Shown piece by piece: positions 18,981 through 27,147 of a stretch of DNA of 64,000 nucleotides (the stretch's first letter is position 1; each line of letters begins with the position of its first letter). The DNA comes from Paraburkholderia nodosa DSM 21604. GTDB taxonomy: Bacteria; Pseudomonadota; Gammaproteobacteria; Burkholderiales; Burkholderiaceae. Made by a program: the position numbers and the translations under genes. The notes under the pieces are model-generated. The model did no database searches and was not told the DNA's origin. It saw only the letters and a list, made by a program, of their open reading frames with translations. The stretch covers positions 37,034 through 101,033 of the forward strand of contig NZ_JAFA01000032.1 in assembly GCF_000519185.1 (NCBI RefSeq), in the 5' to 3' direction.

Positions 18981-19263
18981 GTTCCATTTCCTCCAATCGT
19001 GGATAAAAAAGTGGGACCGGGCTTGATCGACGTGGTCCCTGCCGAATGCTCCGGGTGAGACGGTGGCTTGGAGGAGAGGTTCAGTCGTAGTCGTTGCAGG
19101 TCGTAACAGGAGATTTTTTTCTCCGCTTATACTCACTCTCGCCTGAATGGTTCGCGCCCAGGTCCCACGCTGCACGCCGAAAAAAAACACGACGCCAGTC
19201 GACAACACGGCACGCGATTCACGTTTCGCAACCGCGGTTCTTACATAACGGGTGGGACCTATT

Positions 19264-20331
19264 ATGCTAAATCGTGCTTTTGGCGCAGTGATTTCATCGT
19301 TGCTCGTGGCCGGCGCGGCCGCTGCACCAGCCATCGCGCATGCCGACGACAGCTTCGCGCAGGACGACGGCGCGTCGCATGGCCGGGCGGTCAAGGTAAT
19401 GATCATTTCGATGTTCGGTCCGGAAGGGCAGGTGTGGCTGGATCATCTCGGACCGTGGCAGGACATCACCGTCGCGGGTCTGTCCCCTGATTACCCTGCC
19501 GTGCACTGCAACCGCCAGGATGTCTGCGTGATGACGACAGGCATGGGGCACGCGAACGCCGCCGCGTCGATCATGGCGCTGACGTTCTCGCCGCGTTTCG
19601 ACCTGCGCCATACCTACTTCATGGTGGCGGGCATCGCCGGTATCGATCCGCTTCAGGGGACCGTCGGTTCCGCTGCCTGGGCGAACTGGCTCGTCGACTT
19701 CGGCATTCAGTGGGAGATCGACGGACGCGAAATTCCGCCGGGCTGGAACACTGGCTATCTCGGCATCAACACGACGGGCCCGACCCAGAAGCCGCCGCTC
19801 GACTATCGCACCGAAGTGTTCCAGCTGAATCCGGCGCTCACGAACGCGGCGTTCGCGCTGTCTCGCAACGTGACGCTGACCGACGACGCCCAGGCGCAGG
19901 CCGCCCGTGCCAAATACAGCTATGCACCCGCAAACCGTCCGCCGACCGTGATCCAGTGCGACACGCTGGCGGGCGATACCTGGTGGTCGGGCACCGACCT
20001 CGGCGAGCGGGCGCGGCAATGGACGAAGATCCTGACCGACGGCAAGGGCACCTATTGCACGACGCAGCAGGAAGACAACGCCACTTTCGAGGCGCTGACG
20101 CGTGCGGCGAACGTGCATCGCGTCGACCTGAACCGTGTGGCGGTGCTGCGCGCCGGCTCGGATTTCGACCGGCCGTACGCGGGCCAGTCGAGCGCGGATA
20201 ATCTGCTCAACTACGCGTCGCAAGGCGGCTTCACGATCGCGATCGACAATTTGTTCCTCGCGGGCAATCCGCTAGTGCAGGACATCGTCACGCATTGGGG
20301 CGAGTGGCGCAACGGCGTACCGCAGCGCTAG
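19264..20331 (+). CDS. Purine nucleoside permease family (NUP) protein, secreted
   Basis: A 355-residue protein with a signal peptide (residues about 1-26, cleavage after IAHA). The mature part matches the NUP family (purine nucleoside permease): VMIISMFGPEGQVWLD, TGMGHANAAASIMAL, HTYFMVAGIAGIDP and CDTLAGDTWWSG. The fold is related to nucleoside phosphorylases and the protein has no transmembrane helices, so an enzymatic or binding role in the periplasm is as plausible as transport. ATG 19264 was preferred to GTG 19252. It is divergent from the metallophosphoesterase with 283 bp between. Confidence 0.9.
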   Translation: MLNRAFGAVISSLLVAGAAAAPAIAHADDSFAQDDGASHGRAVKVMIISMFGPEGQVWLDHLGPWQDITVAGLSPDYPAVHCNRQDVCVMTTGMGHANAAASIMALTFSPRFDLRHTYFMVAGIAGIDPLQGTVGSAAWANWLVDFGIQWEIDGREIPPGWNTGYLGINTTGPTQKPPLDYRTEVFQLNPALTNAAFALSRNVTLTDDAQAQAARAKYSYAPANRPPTVIQCDTLAGDTWWSGTDLGERARQWTKILTDGKGTYCTTQQEDNATFEALTRAANVHRVDLNRVAVLRAGSDFDRPYAGQSSADNLLNYASQGGFTIAIDNLFLAGNPLVQDIVTHWGEWRNGVPQR

Positions 20332-20528
20332 CGCGCACGGTGTTGCGGACGGCGTGGGCATGCTGGTCGAGCACGCCGCCGAAGCGTTTGCATGGTGATG
20401 CGGCGTGCGACCGTCGACGGCGGCTTGGGGTCTCCTGCGTTTTGCCGGCAGGCAGCACCGCTTTCCAGGCGCCGTCCCACCTACTAGACTTCGGTGATCA
20501 CACGGGACACTTTTCCGACAGGTGACCG

Positions 20529-21107
20529 ATGCCTCCATCCGATGCAGGTTTGCTTACCGCCGTGCTCGAGGCCGTCGCCCGTCGCGACAGTCTGGTCCCG
20601 AATGACTGGACGAATGTCATCACTTTTGTCTCTCTGCGCTCGCCCGCCAGGTTCGATCGCGACGCATTCGAAAGACTGCGCTCGATGATGAAGGCGGACT
20701 ACGGCCTCGAACTGACGGTTGTCGGCGGCGCCTATGGATGTTTCAAGCTGTTCGTGCGCGTCGAGCATTCAGCAGACGGTAAGGCGACGATGGTGGAAGT
20801 GGATTCCAGCACGCAGCCCGATCCGGATCTGGTGAAGGTCGTCCTGCTGCAAATCATGAATTCCCAGGCCGTGCGAAAGGAACTCGCCGAAGCCGGCATT
20901 GCCAAGGTGCAGACCCGCGAGGTCACGTACGACGTGCGCACCGAAGAGCGCGGTTCGGGGCACGGCGGCGACAGGCCGATCATCATCGTGAACGGGCCGG
21001 TCGGCTCGATCGGCAACCAGAACACGATTTCGGGCACGGACATCAGCGCCGGACATGAGCGACCACTGGCTGCCCGCGCCTCGCGCAAGCCCGGGCCGGG
21101 TAAGTGA
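20529..21107 (+). CDS. Unrecognised 192-residue protein with C-terminal RHIM-like motif
   Basis: I do not recognise the N-terminal domain (residues 1-140); it looks alpha/beta, with helices at 5-19 and 44-58 and strands at 60-66, 71-80 and 86-92. After a Gly-rich linker (142-148) comes IIIVNGPVGSIGNQNTIS (151-168). Its core SIGNQNTI matches the RHIM/bacterial amyloid pattern (I/V)xIGxxNx(I/L). The tail is basic and Pro-rich. ATG follows AGGTGA at 5 nt. The next gene starts 31 bp downstream and carries the same motif at its N-terminus, so the two are probably one operon whose products associate. Confidence 0.75.
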   Translation: MPPSDAGLLTAVLEAVARRDSLVPNDWTNVITFVSLRSPARFDRDAFERLRSMMKADYGLELTVVGGAYGCFKLFVRVEHSADGKATMVEVDSSTQPDPDLVKVVLLQIMNSQAVRKELAEAGIAKVQTREVTYDVRTEERGSGHGGDRPIIIVNGPVGSIGNQNTISGTDISAGHERPLAARASRKPGPGK

Positions 21108-21138
21108 CGGCGTTCCCAAAGGAAGAAGGAGCGAGACA

Positions 21139-21492
21139 GTGAACAAGACCACCGAAGTCAAGGGCGCCGTGGTTTCGATAGGCGACTTCAACGACATTCA
21201 CGACGTCAACGTGCAGGTCAACATGGTCGAGGCAATGGCCGACGGCGAACTGCACTCGCTGGCTGAGCAACTCGCTTCCCTGCGGCAGGCGCTGCAGTCC
21301 AAGGCGGCATCGGCCGACGATTTTGTCGAGCTTGGTCAGGTCGCCCAGGCGGAAAAGGCCGCTCAGGCCGGGGACAAGACCGGCGTGTTCGAAGCGCTGA
21401 AGAAGGTCGGCCGGTGGAGCCTCGACGCCGCCAGGGATCTGGGCGTCGCTCTCCTCGCTGAAGTCATCAAAAAGTCGGCCGGCATCGGCTAA
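21139..21492 (+). CDS. Unrecognised 117-residue protein: N-terminal RHIM-like motif plus helical domain
   Basis: I chose GTG 21139 because AAGGAG lies 8 nt upstream; the frame open to 21055 overlaps the previous gene. Residues 7-20 read VKGAVVSIGDFNDI, and VSIGDFNDI (12-20) fits the RHIM core (V-x-I-G-x-x-N-x-I). Residues 37-117 are predicted helical by eye (LAEQLASLRQALQSKA, FEALKKVGRWSLDAARDLGV), a pattern I have seen in short bacterial proteins that carry Gly/Asn-rich N-terminal strands. No enzyme motif or membrane helix is evident. It is convergent with the old yellow enzyme gene. Confidence 0.78.
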   Translation: MNKTTEVKGAVVSIGDFNDIHDVNVQVNMVEAMADGELHSLAEQLASLRQALQSKAASADDFVELGQVAQAEKAAQAGDKTGVFEALKKVGRWSLDAARDLGVALLAEVIKKSAGIG

Positions 21493-21549
21493 CGCGCGCG
21501 CAGCCAATTCGTGACTTTCGGCCCACGGCCGGGATCTTCCCCGAGTCGG

Positions 21550-22626
21550 TCATAGGCTCACGGTGGCGTCGTCAAGCAACGGATAGTCGTTATATCCGGT
21601 TGCGTCGTCCGTATAGATCGTCTCCGCGTTGACGGCATTGAGCGGCGCGTCGCGTCTAAAGCGCTCGACGAGATCAGGATTGGCGATAAAGGCGCGCCCG
21701 AACGCTGCGGCGTCCGCTTCGCCGCGATCAATCGCGGCCTGTGCGCTTTCCTTTGTCAGCCCTTCATTGAGAATGTAGGCCCCCTTGAAGTTCTGCCTTA
21801 CGTCGCGGCCAATTCGCTCTTCGCCGCGATCGAGGCCCTCTCGCGCGAAGATGAACGCGATGTTGCGCGCGCCGAGTTGCTGGGCGACATATCGGAACAG
21901 CGCACGCGGATTCGAATCATGCATCGAGTGTGAACTGGACATCAGATTCAGATGCACGCCGACGCGGTCGGCCGGCCAAACAGTGAGCACGGCATCGAGT
22001 GCTTCGAGAAGGAAGCGCGCGCGGTTCTCGATCGAACCGCCGTAGCGGTCGGTACGCTGGTTCGATCCGTCGTGCAGAAATTGATCGAACAGGTAGCCGT
22101 TCGCGGCGTGCAGTTCGACTCCGTCAAAGCCAGCGCGCCTGGCGTTTGCCGCACCCACCCGAAAATCTTCGACGATGCCGGGAATCTCCTCGGTCCGCAG
22201 CGCGCGTGGCACGGTGAAGGGCCGCTGCGGACGCAGGCGGGAGACGTGGCCTTGCGCCGCCACGGCGCTTGGCGCCACGGGAGGCTCGCCGTCGTGGAAG
22301 ACGGGATCGGAGACTCGCCCGACGTGCCAGAGCTGGGAGACGATCACGCCGCCGGCTGCGTGAACGGCCGAGGTTACCTGCTTCCAGCCCGCGACCTGTT
22401 TTTCCGTCCAGATGCCCGGCGTATGGGGGTAGCCAACACCCTGAGGCGTGACCGAAGTGGCTTCGGTAACGATCAGGCCTGCACTTGCGCGCAGCGCATA
22501 GTGTCGCGCGTTGAGCGGACCCGGGCTGCGCTCGTCGAACGCCCGCATGCGAGTGAGCGGTGACATGACGATGCGGTTCGCCATCTTTAGCGCACCAATC
22601 TGGATGGGGTCGAAGAGTGTAGACAT
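21550..22626 (-). CDS. Old yellow enzyme-family alkene reductase (second copy)
   Basis: A 358-residue FMN enzyme, clearly a paralogue of the protein at 11299-12408 though not a recent duplicate. It shows MSPLTRMRA, HAANGYLFDQFLHDGSNQRTD and GRAFIANPDLVERFR. The sequence after DRVGVHLN is unusual (LMSSSHSMHDSNPRALF where most members have a TPFG-type segment), so substrate range may differ. I start it at ATG 22626 (MSTLFDPI), the normal family N-terminus, although only a weak AAGG lies upstream. It is co-oriented with the SDR gene but separated by 156 bp. Confidence 0.92.
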   Translation of the reverse strand: MSTLFDPIQIGALKMANRIVMSPLTRMRAFDERSPGPLNARHYALRASAGLIVTEATSVTPQGVGYPHTPGIWTEKQVAGWKQVTSAVHAAGGVIVSQLWHVGRVSDPVFHDGEPPVAPSAVAAQGHVSRLRPQRPFTVPRALRTEEIPGIVEDFRVGAANARRAGFDGVELHAANGYLFDQFLHDGSNQRTDRYGGSIENRARFLLEALDAVLTVWPADRVGVHLNLMSSSHSMHDSNPRALFRYVAQQLGARNIAFIFAREGLDRGEERIGRDVRQNFKGAYILNEGLTKESAQAAIDRGEADAAAFGRAFIANPDLVERFRRDAPLNAVNAETIYTDDATGYNDYPLLDDATVSL

Positions 22627-22782
22627 TGGCGGGCTTACCTTACGCACTGGGGTGATACTGATCGTGCTGCCCGGCTGGCAACCGCCAGCACGGGCATCTA
22701 CGGCATCGTTGGGCTCATGGCCTGACCGGCAGGCCTGCCCGTCGCGTGCGAACGCGCACGACAAGCGGGCGCTCCAGCGCCT

Positions 22783-23481
22783 TCAGTGCGGCGTGTCGAG
22801 GTAGACGCCTGCCGACAGCCCGGCCTTCACCTCCCGCGTGAACTCGTCAGTGGACACTTCCTCCGCACCTGCCTCGATCGCGTCGTATGCCTGACGCACG
22901 ACGTCGGCCGGCGTTGCCTTCGGCACTTCCAGTCCGCGCGTCAAATCCGTATCGATAAACCCGGCATGCAGCCCGACAACCTGCGTCTGCTGATCGCGCA
23001 GCGAATGACGCAGGCCGTTGGTCACCGCCCATGCGGCCGACTTCGACACGCCGTAAGCGGCGAGGATTGGCCGGTTTATCCAGCTCGCAACCGACAGCAC
23101 GTTCAGAATCGTCCCGCCGCCGTTGCCGGCGAGGTTGCCCGCGAACGCCCGCGACATCGCCAGCACCCCAAACACGTTGGTTTCGAAGTGATCGCGCAAG
23201 GCGTCGAGCGCGCCGTCGTCCGTCAGGCTGCCGAGCCGCGCGATGCCCGCGTTGTTGATCAGAAGCGTGACGTCGCGCGCCGCATCGGCGGCAGCGGCCA
23301 CGGCCGCCGGATCGGTTACGTCGAGCTTCACGGGCACGACGCCCGGCAGCGTCACGCTGGCCGGATCGCGCGCGCCAGCATAGACCTTGCGCGCGCCCCT
23401 TTCGAGCGCCTGTTTTGCGAACTCAAGGCCAAGCCCGCGGTTCGCGCCCGTCACGAAAACAACAGCACCTTCGATCTTCAT
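22783..23481 (-). CDS. SDR-family oxidoreductase
   Basis: A 232-residue short-chain dehydrogenase. Cofactor loop TGANRGLG (residues 15-22), LDVTDPAAV for the adenine pocket, NNAGIAR, catalytic Ser in LSVASW and the pair YGVSKSA. It faces the TetR gene at 23816, and the 334 bp between them hold a 16-bp perfect inverted repeat. Reaction unknown; members of this subgroup reduce varied carbonyls. Confidence 0.92.
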   Translation of the reverse strand: MKIEGAVVFVTGANRGLGLEFAKQALERGARKVYAGARDPASVTLPGVVPVKLDVTDPAAVAAAADAARDVTLLINNAGIARLGSLTDDGALDALRDHFETNVFGVLAMSRAFAGNLAGNGGGTILNVLSVASWINRPILAAYGVSKSAAWAVTNGLRHSLRDQQTQVVGLHAGFIDTDLTRGLEVPKATPADVVRQAYDAIEAGAEEVSTDEFTREVKAGLSAGVYLDTPH

Positions 23482-23700
23482 ATTTCATCCTTTCGCATGA
23501 TGAATCGCATGTGCGCCGCTTCGCCGCGCGCGTGAGATCCGCTGAAAACATACCTGCCATTGCGTACTGAACCGTTGCGCCGCCGAACGGCGTCGACATC
23601 CGCCGGCCGCCGGCATCAACGGCCGCGATGGACCTCGACAGTCATCCGTGCCGCGCCGACGTGGCTTCGCGTTGTGCGCGAAAGTCGGCTACACTCATCT

Positions 23701-23773
23701 CAATGTCGATCACCATCGTCTTATGGCGCATTGTGTCGACGTAACGCGGGCATGTCAATGGTGATCGACATTG
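23701..23773. promoter_or_regulatory. Perfect 16-bp inverted repeat between SDR and TetR genes
   Basis: CAATGTCGATCACCAT (23701-23716) and its exact complement ATGGTGATCGACATTG (23758-23773) are separated by 41 bp. The 3' arm lies 43 bp upstream of the TetR start. The two arms probably are oppositely oriented binding sites of the TetR protein that regulate both divergent genes. Confidence 0.65.
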
Positions 23774-23815
23774 TGTTTTTCAATCGATGCGATCGCCTGT
23801 ATAAGGGAGGGATCG

Positions 23816-24412
23816 ATGGGTGTGTCAAGACAGCAGGCCGCCGAGAACCGGAGCGCGATCGTCGCGGCTGCAGAGAGGCTGTTCCGGGCGCGCGGCGTCG
23901 ACGCCGTCGGGCTTGCGGAACTGATGAAGGAAGCCGGCTTCACGCAGGGCGGCTTCTACAACCACTTCAAGTCGAAGGACGCGCTGGTCGCCGCGGTGAT
24001 GGACAAGGCGATGCAAGACTATGCCGATTCGCCGAACGCCGGCAGCGTGGCGAAGCAGGCGGCGCGCTACCTGTCGACCTCGCACCGCGACAACGTCGAG
24101 GCCGGATGCCCGCTGTCCGGCTTCGCTGGCGACGCTCCCCGCATGACCGACGCGGCGCGTGCGACCTATGCGCGTGGCCTCGCCGTGTATCTCGACCGGC
24201 TGGCTGCGATGATCGCCACGGACGGCGCGACGGCGCAACAAACCCGTCGCGCTGCGATTGCAGCGTTCAACCAGATGGTGGGGGCGCTCGTGCTGTCGCG
24301 TGCTGTCGCAGAAACCGATCCGGCCTTTGCCGACGAAATCCTCGACGCAGGCCGGCGGACGCTCGTCGATGCGCTCGACGACCCGCTCACGCCGGATCGT
24401 GCGCGCCGGTGA
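23816..24412 (+). CDS. TetR/AcrR-family transcriptional regulator
   Basis: A 198-residue regulator. The DNA-binding domain reads RSAIVAAAERLFRARGVDAV with KEAGFTQGGFYNHFKSKDAL, very close to the TetR genes at 9831 and 12654. ATG 23816 follows GGGAGG at 5 nt; the frame to 23771 has no better start. It is divergent from the SDR gene, and its 3' end overlaps the convergent enoyl-CoA hydratase-like gene by 26 bp. Confidence 0.92.
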   Translation: MGVSRQQAAENRSAIVAAAERLFRARGVDAVGLAELMKEAGFTQGGFYNHFKSKDALVAAVMDKAMQDYADSPNAGSVAKQAARYLSTSHRDNVEAGCPLSGFAGDAPRMTDAARATYARGLAVYLDRLAAMIATDGATAQQTRRAAIAAFNQMVGALVLSRAVAETDPAFADEILDAGRRTLVDALDDPLTPDRARR

Positions 24413-25247
24413 GCGGCGGGTCTGCGTGATCGTCGCCTGCTTGCCCTAGCGTAGGCAGGTACCTGCCGAAGTTCATTTCGAAGTCGCTCGGAACGCCGTA
24501 GGCCAGGCCACGGAGCTTGGCGCGGCGGGCCTGCCCAGCTGGCGAGGCCAGAGCCGGGAAGAACAGGTCGATGCTCGACTGGAGTTCGGCAGCAGTCGGC
24601 AGTCCGAAACGATTGATCTGGGCCTTCGCCGCGCCGAGCGTTTCGCGGTCGAACGTGGCCAGACGTTGGGCGAGCGTATCGACAAAGGCGTCGAGGGCGC
24701 CGTCATCCAGCGTACGGTTCACCCAGCCATAGCGTTCGGCGAGGTCGGCGTCGAAATCGTCGGCGCTGAGAACAAACTCAAGTGCCCGCGAACGGCCGAC
24801 CAGGCGCGGGAGCCATTCCAGCGCTCCGCCGGCCGGGACCAGGCCAACGCCGACCTCCGGGTTGCCGAATATTGCGTTCTGCCGACTGGCGAAACGCATG
24901 TCGCAGGCCAGCACGAACTCGTTACCGATGCCGCGCGTGCGCCCCCGAATCCTGGCGATGCTCACAACAGGTGCGGACGCCAGGCGCAGCACGAAGTCGC
25001 GCCAAAGAACCAGCACCTCCGGCTGCCCGGCTGCTTTGGCTACGTCGAGATGGGCAACGAAAAAATCCGGATTCGCCGACTGGAACACTACGACCTTCAC
25101 GGAAGGGTCTGCATCGAGGTCGGTCATTAGCGCGCCAAATTCGATGATCGTTGCGGGAACAAACATGTTGATCGGCGGGTTGCTGAAGGTGACTGTCCAT
25201 CGGCCCGGATCGGTTCGGTCGATGTCGAGCTGCGAAGTGTCGGGCAT
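24387..25247 (-). CDS. Enoyl-CoA hydratase/isomerase-family protein
   Basis: A 286-residue crotonase-fold protein. The first oxyanion-hole segment is IRGRTRGIGNEFVLACDMRF rather than the usual AxxxxAGGG pattern, and the second region is NPEVGVGLVPAGGALEWLPR, which lacks an acidic residue usually seen in hydratases. The N-terminal NPPINMF is typical. It may therefore have a different reaction or a non-CoA substrate. It overlaps the end of the TetR gene by 26 bp on the opposite strand. Confidence 0.85.
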   Translation of the reverse strand: MPDTSQLDIDRTDPGRWTVTFSNPPINMFVPATIIEFGALMTDLDADPSVKVVVFQSANPDFFVAHLDVAKAAGQPEVLVLWRDFVLRLASAPVVSIARIRGRTRGIGNEFVLACDMRFASRQNAIFGNPEVGVGLVPAGGALEWLPRLVGRSRALEFVLSADDFDADLAERYGWVNRTLDDGALDAFVDTLAQRLATFDRETLGAAKAQINRFGLPTAAELQSSIDLFFPALASPAGQARRAKLRGLAYGVPSDFEMNFGRYLPTLGQAGDDHADPPLTGAHDPA

Positions 25248-25448
25248 GGTGCTTCTCCTCAGGCGATGAGTAGACCAGCGTTGCGTTCAAGGGGGGATCG
25301 GGGCGCGCCTCAGTCATATCGTAGGTCGGCCCAATTACGAAATCCTCTCAGCGTGCGTCCCGCAGTTCGGGCTCAGAAAAAGAAGTGCCTACCGCACGCG
25401 CGTAAATAAACGCTTCGATTAAATCGTCGCGGTCGCCACAAGGCCGAC

Positions 25449-26684
25449 TCAGGATTTGAGCTTCGCGAGGCGCGGTGCGAATCGGCACATTACGAGGGGG
25501 AGGATTGCCAGGACGGCGCCGGCGAGGAATGTGGTGGACGCGCCGTGCCGATCCCACAACCAGCCGGCGATGACGCTTGCAAACAGCAGGCAGATGCCGC
25601 TTGCGAGATTGAAGACGCCGAACGCCGTGCCCCTGAGCGACTGCGGCGCGGTTTCGGCAACCATCGCGGCGAGAATGCCTTGCGTGAACCCCATGTGCAG
25701 GCCCCACAGCGCGACGCCGATGAGCACGGTGATGATCGATGCACTCGCGCCGAGCACCAGATCCGCCGCGATCAGTATGACGATGCCGAGCGCAAGCAAA
25801 ACACGGCGGTCGGTTCGATCGGACAGCGCGCCCGCGGGGTACGCGCTGAGTGCATACGCGAGACTCATCACCACCATGACGCCGGGAATCCACGCGATAT
25901 CGATTCCCGTCTGCTGCGCGCGCAATACAAGGAATGCTTCGCTGAAGCGCGTGAGGGTGAAGGTCGCGCCAATCGCGACCACGAACCAGTAGCGCCGCGG
26001 AAATTCCCGCAGCGCCTCCCAGCGCAGCGGTGACCGGAAGCTGCGGGTCTCGTGTTCATGGGCCGGCTCCTCGATGCCGAACACGATCAGGCCGACCGCG
26101 ATGACGGCTGGCACGACGGCGAACCAGAGGACGGCGCGGATGTGATCCGAGAAGCGCAGCATCAGCACGATGGCCACGAGTGGCCCTGCGAACGCGCCGA
26201 TCGTATCCATCGACTGTCTGAGCCCATAACACGCGCCGCGAATCTCCGGTGGTGCGACATCTGCGAGGAGCGCGTCACGCGGCGCACCGCGAATTCCCTT
26301 GCCGGCGCGATCGATGAGGCGCGCCGCCGCGACCAGCGCGGGCGTGTGCGCCAGCGGAAAAAGCGGCTTGGACAGCGCCCCTAGTCCATAGCCGAGCAGC
26401 AACAACGCCTTGCGCTTGCCAAGCCAGTCGCTCACGGGGCCCGAGAAGATCCTGACGATCATCGCCGTCGCTTCGGCGGCCCCTTCGAGCAAGCCCAGCG
26501 CGCTCACGCTCATGCCCATCGTGGTGACGAGGAAGAGGGGTAGCAGCGCGTGAATGAGTTCGGAAGAAAGGTCCATGAAAAGGCTCACGTATCCCAGCAT
26601 GCGTACCGCGCGGGGAATGGGGATGCGTGAGGTAGCGGGCGTCTCAGGCAGCACTTCGCTGGCTCCGGAGATACGTGTACTCAT
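25449..26684 (-). CDS. MFS transporter
   Basis: A 411-residue membrane protein with about 12 hydrophobic segments. The motif-A-like loop GPVSDWLGKRKALLL and the second-half loop GALSDRTDRRVLL mark the major facilitator superfamily. RAGKGIRGAPRDALLADVAP is typical of a subgroup often annotated as drug or heavy-metal-associated MFS. The start overlaps the end of the upstream DUF2127 gene by 41 bp without a clear ribosome site, so translation may be coupled or begin further in. It is the last gene of the RND cluster. Confidence 0.9.
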   Translation of the reverse strand: MSTRISGASEVLPETPATSRIPIPRAVRMLGYVSLFMDLSSELIHALLPLFLVTTMGMSVSALGLLEGAAEATAMIVRIFSGPVSDWLGKRKALLLLGYGLGALSKPLFPLAHTPALVAAARLIDRAGKGIRGAPRDALLADVAPPEIRGACYGLRQSMDTIGAFAGPLVAIVLMLRFSDHIRAVLWFAVVPAVIAVGLIVFGIEEPAHEHETRSFRSPLRWEALREFPRRYWFVVAIGATFTLTRFSEAFLVLRAQQTGIDIAWIPGVMVVMSLAYALSAYPAGALSDRTDRRVLLALGIVILIAADLVLGASASIITVLIGVALWGLHMGFTQGILAAMVAETAPQSLRGTAFGVFNLASGICLLFASVIAGWLWDRHGASTTFLAGAVLAILPLVMCRFAPRLAKLKS

Positions 26685-27147
26685 GCCACGTGAGGGCGAT
26701 GACGATAATGTCCAATGCCGTCACCAGCAGCAACCAGACCGAATGGGTGTAGGTGAAGCGGTAGGCCTGGTAGGCAATAAACAGCGCGAAGACCACGAGC
26801 GAGACAGGAAAGTACCAGAGTCGTTCGCGTAGCAAGCCGGCCACGAGCCACAACTTTATCACCCCATGAGCAAGCAGATAGAGCCCCGCGAATCGCTGCG
26901 CATCGACGGACAGGTGTTGCACGGTGTGAAGAAGAAAATTTGCTAACAGATCGTGCGGATCTTCGGCGAACTCGTCGCGGGTGACCCACAGCGCAAGCGC
27001 CAGGAAATACCGCTGCGGCACAAGGTATGTGGCGACGCCGGCGACAATTTCTGCAAGCGCGAAGACTGCCTTGAAGCCGAGGGTCAACTCAAACAGCAGG
27101 TGCAGGTTCCTTTCACCGAGCAACCCCCTTTTACCCGGCTCACCCAT
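26644..27147 (-). CDS. DUF2127 membrane protein
   Basis: A 167-residue protein with about four transmembrane segments and the DUF2127 layout: an N-terminal helix after GERNLHLLFELTLGFKA, the HxxxxxxQ-rich centre LLHTVQHLSVDAQRFAGLYL and LAHGVIKLWLVAGLLRERLW. Function is unknown in the family. It overlaps the RND pump stop by 8 bp and the MFS start by 41 bp, so the three genes are tightly linked. Confidence 0.85.
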   Translation of the reverse strand: MGEPGKRGLLGERNLHLLFELTLGFKAVFALAEIVAGVATYLVPQRYFLALALWVTRDEFAEDPHDLLANFLLHTVQHLSVDAQRFAGLYLLAHGVIKLWLVAGLLRERLWYFPVSLVVFALFIAYQAYRFTYTHSVWLLLVTALDIIVIALTWHEYTYLRSQRSAA

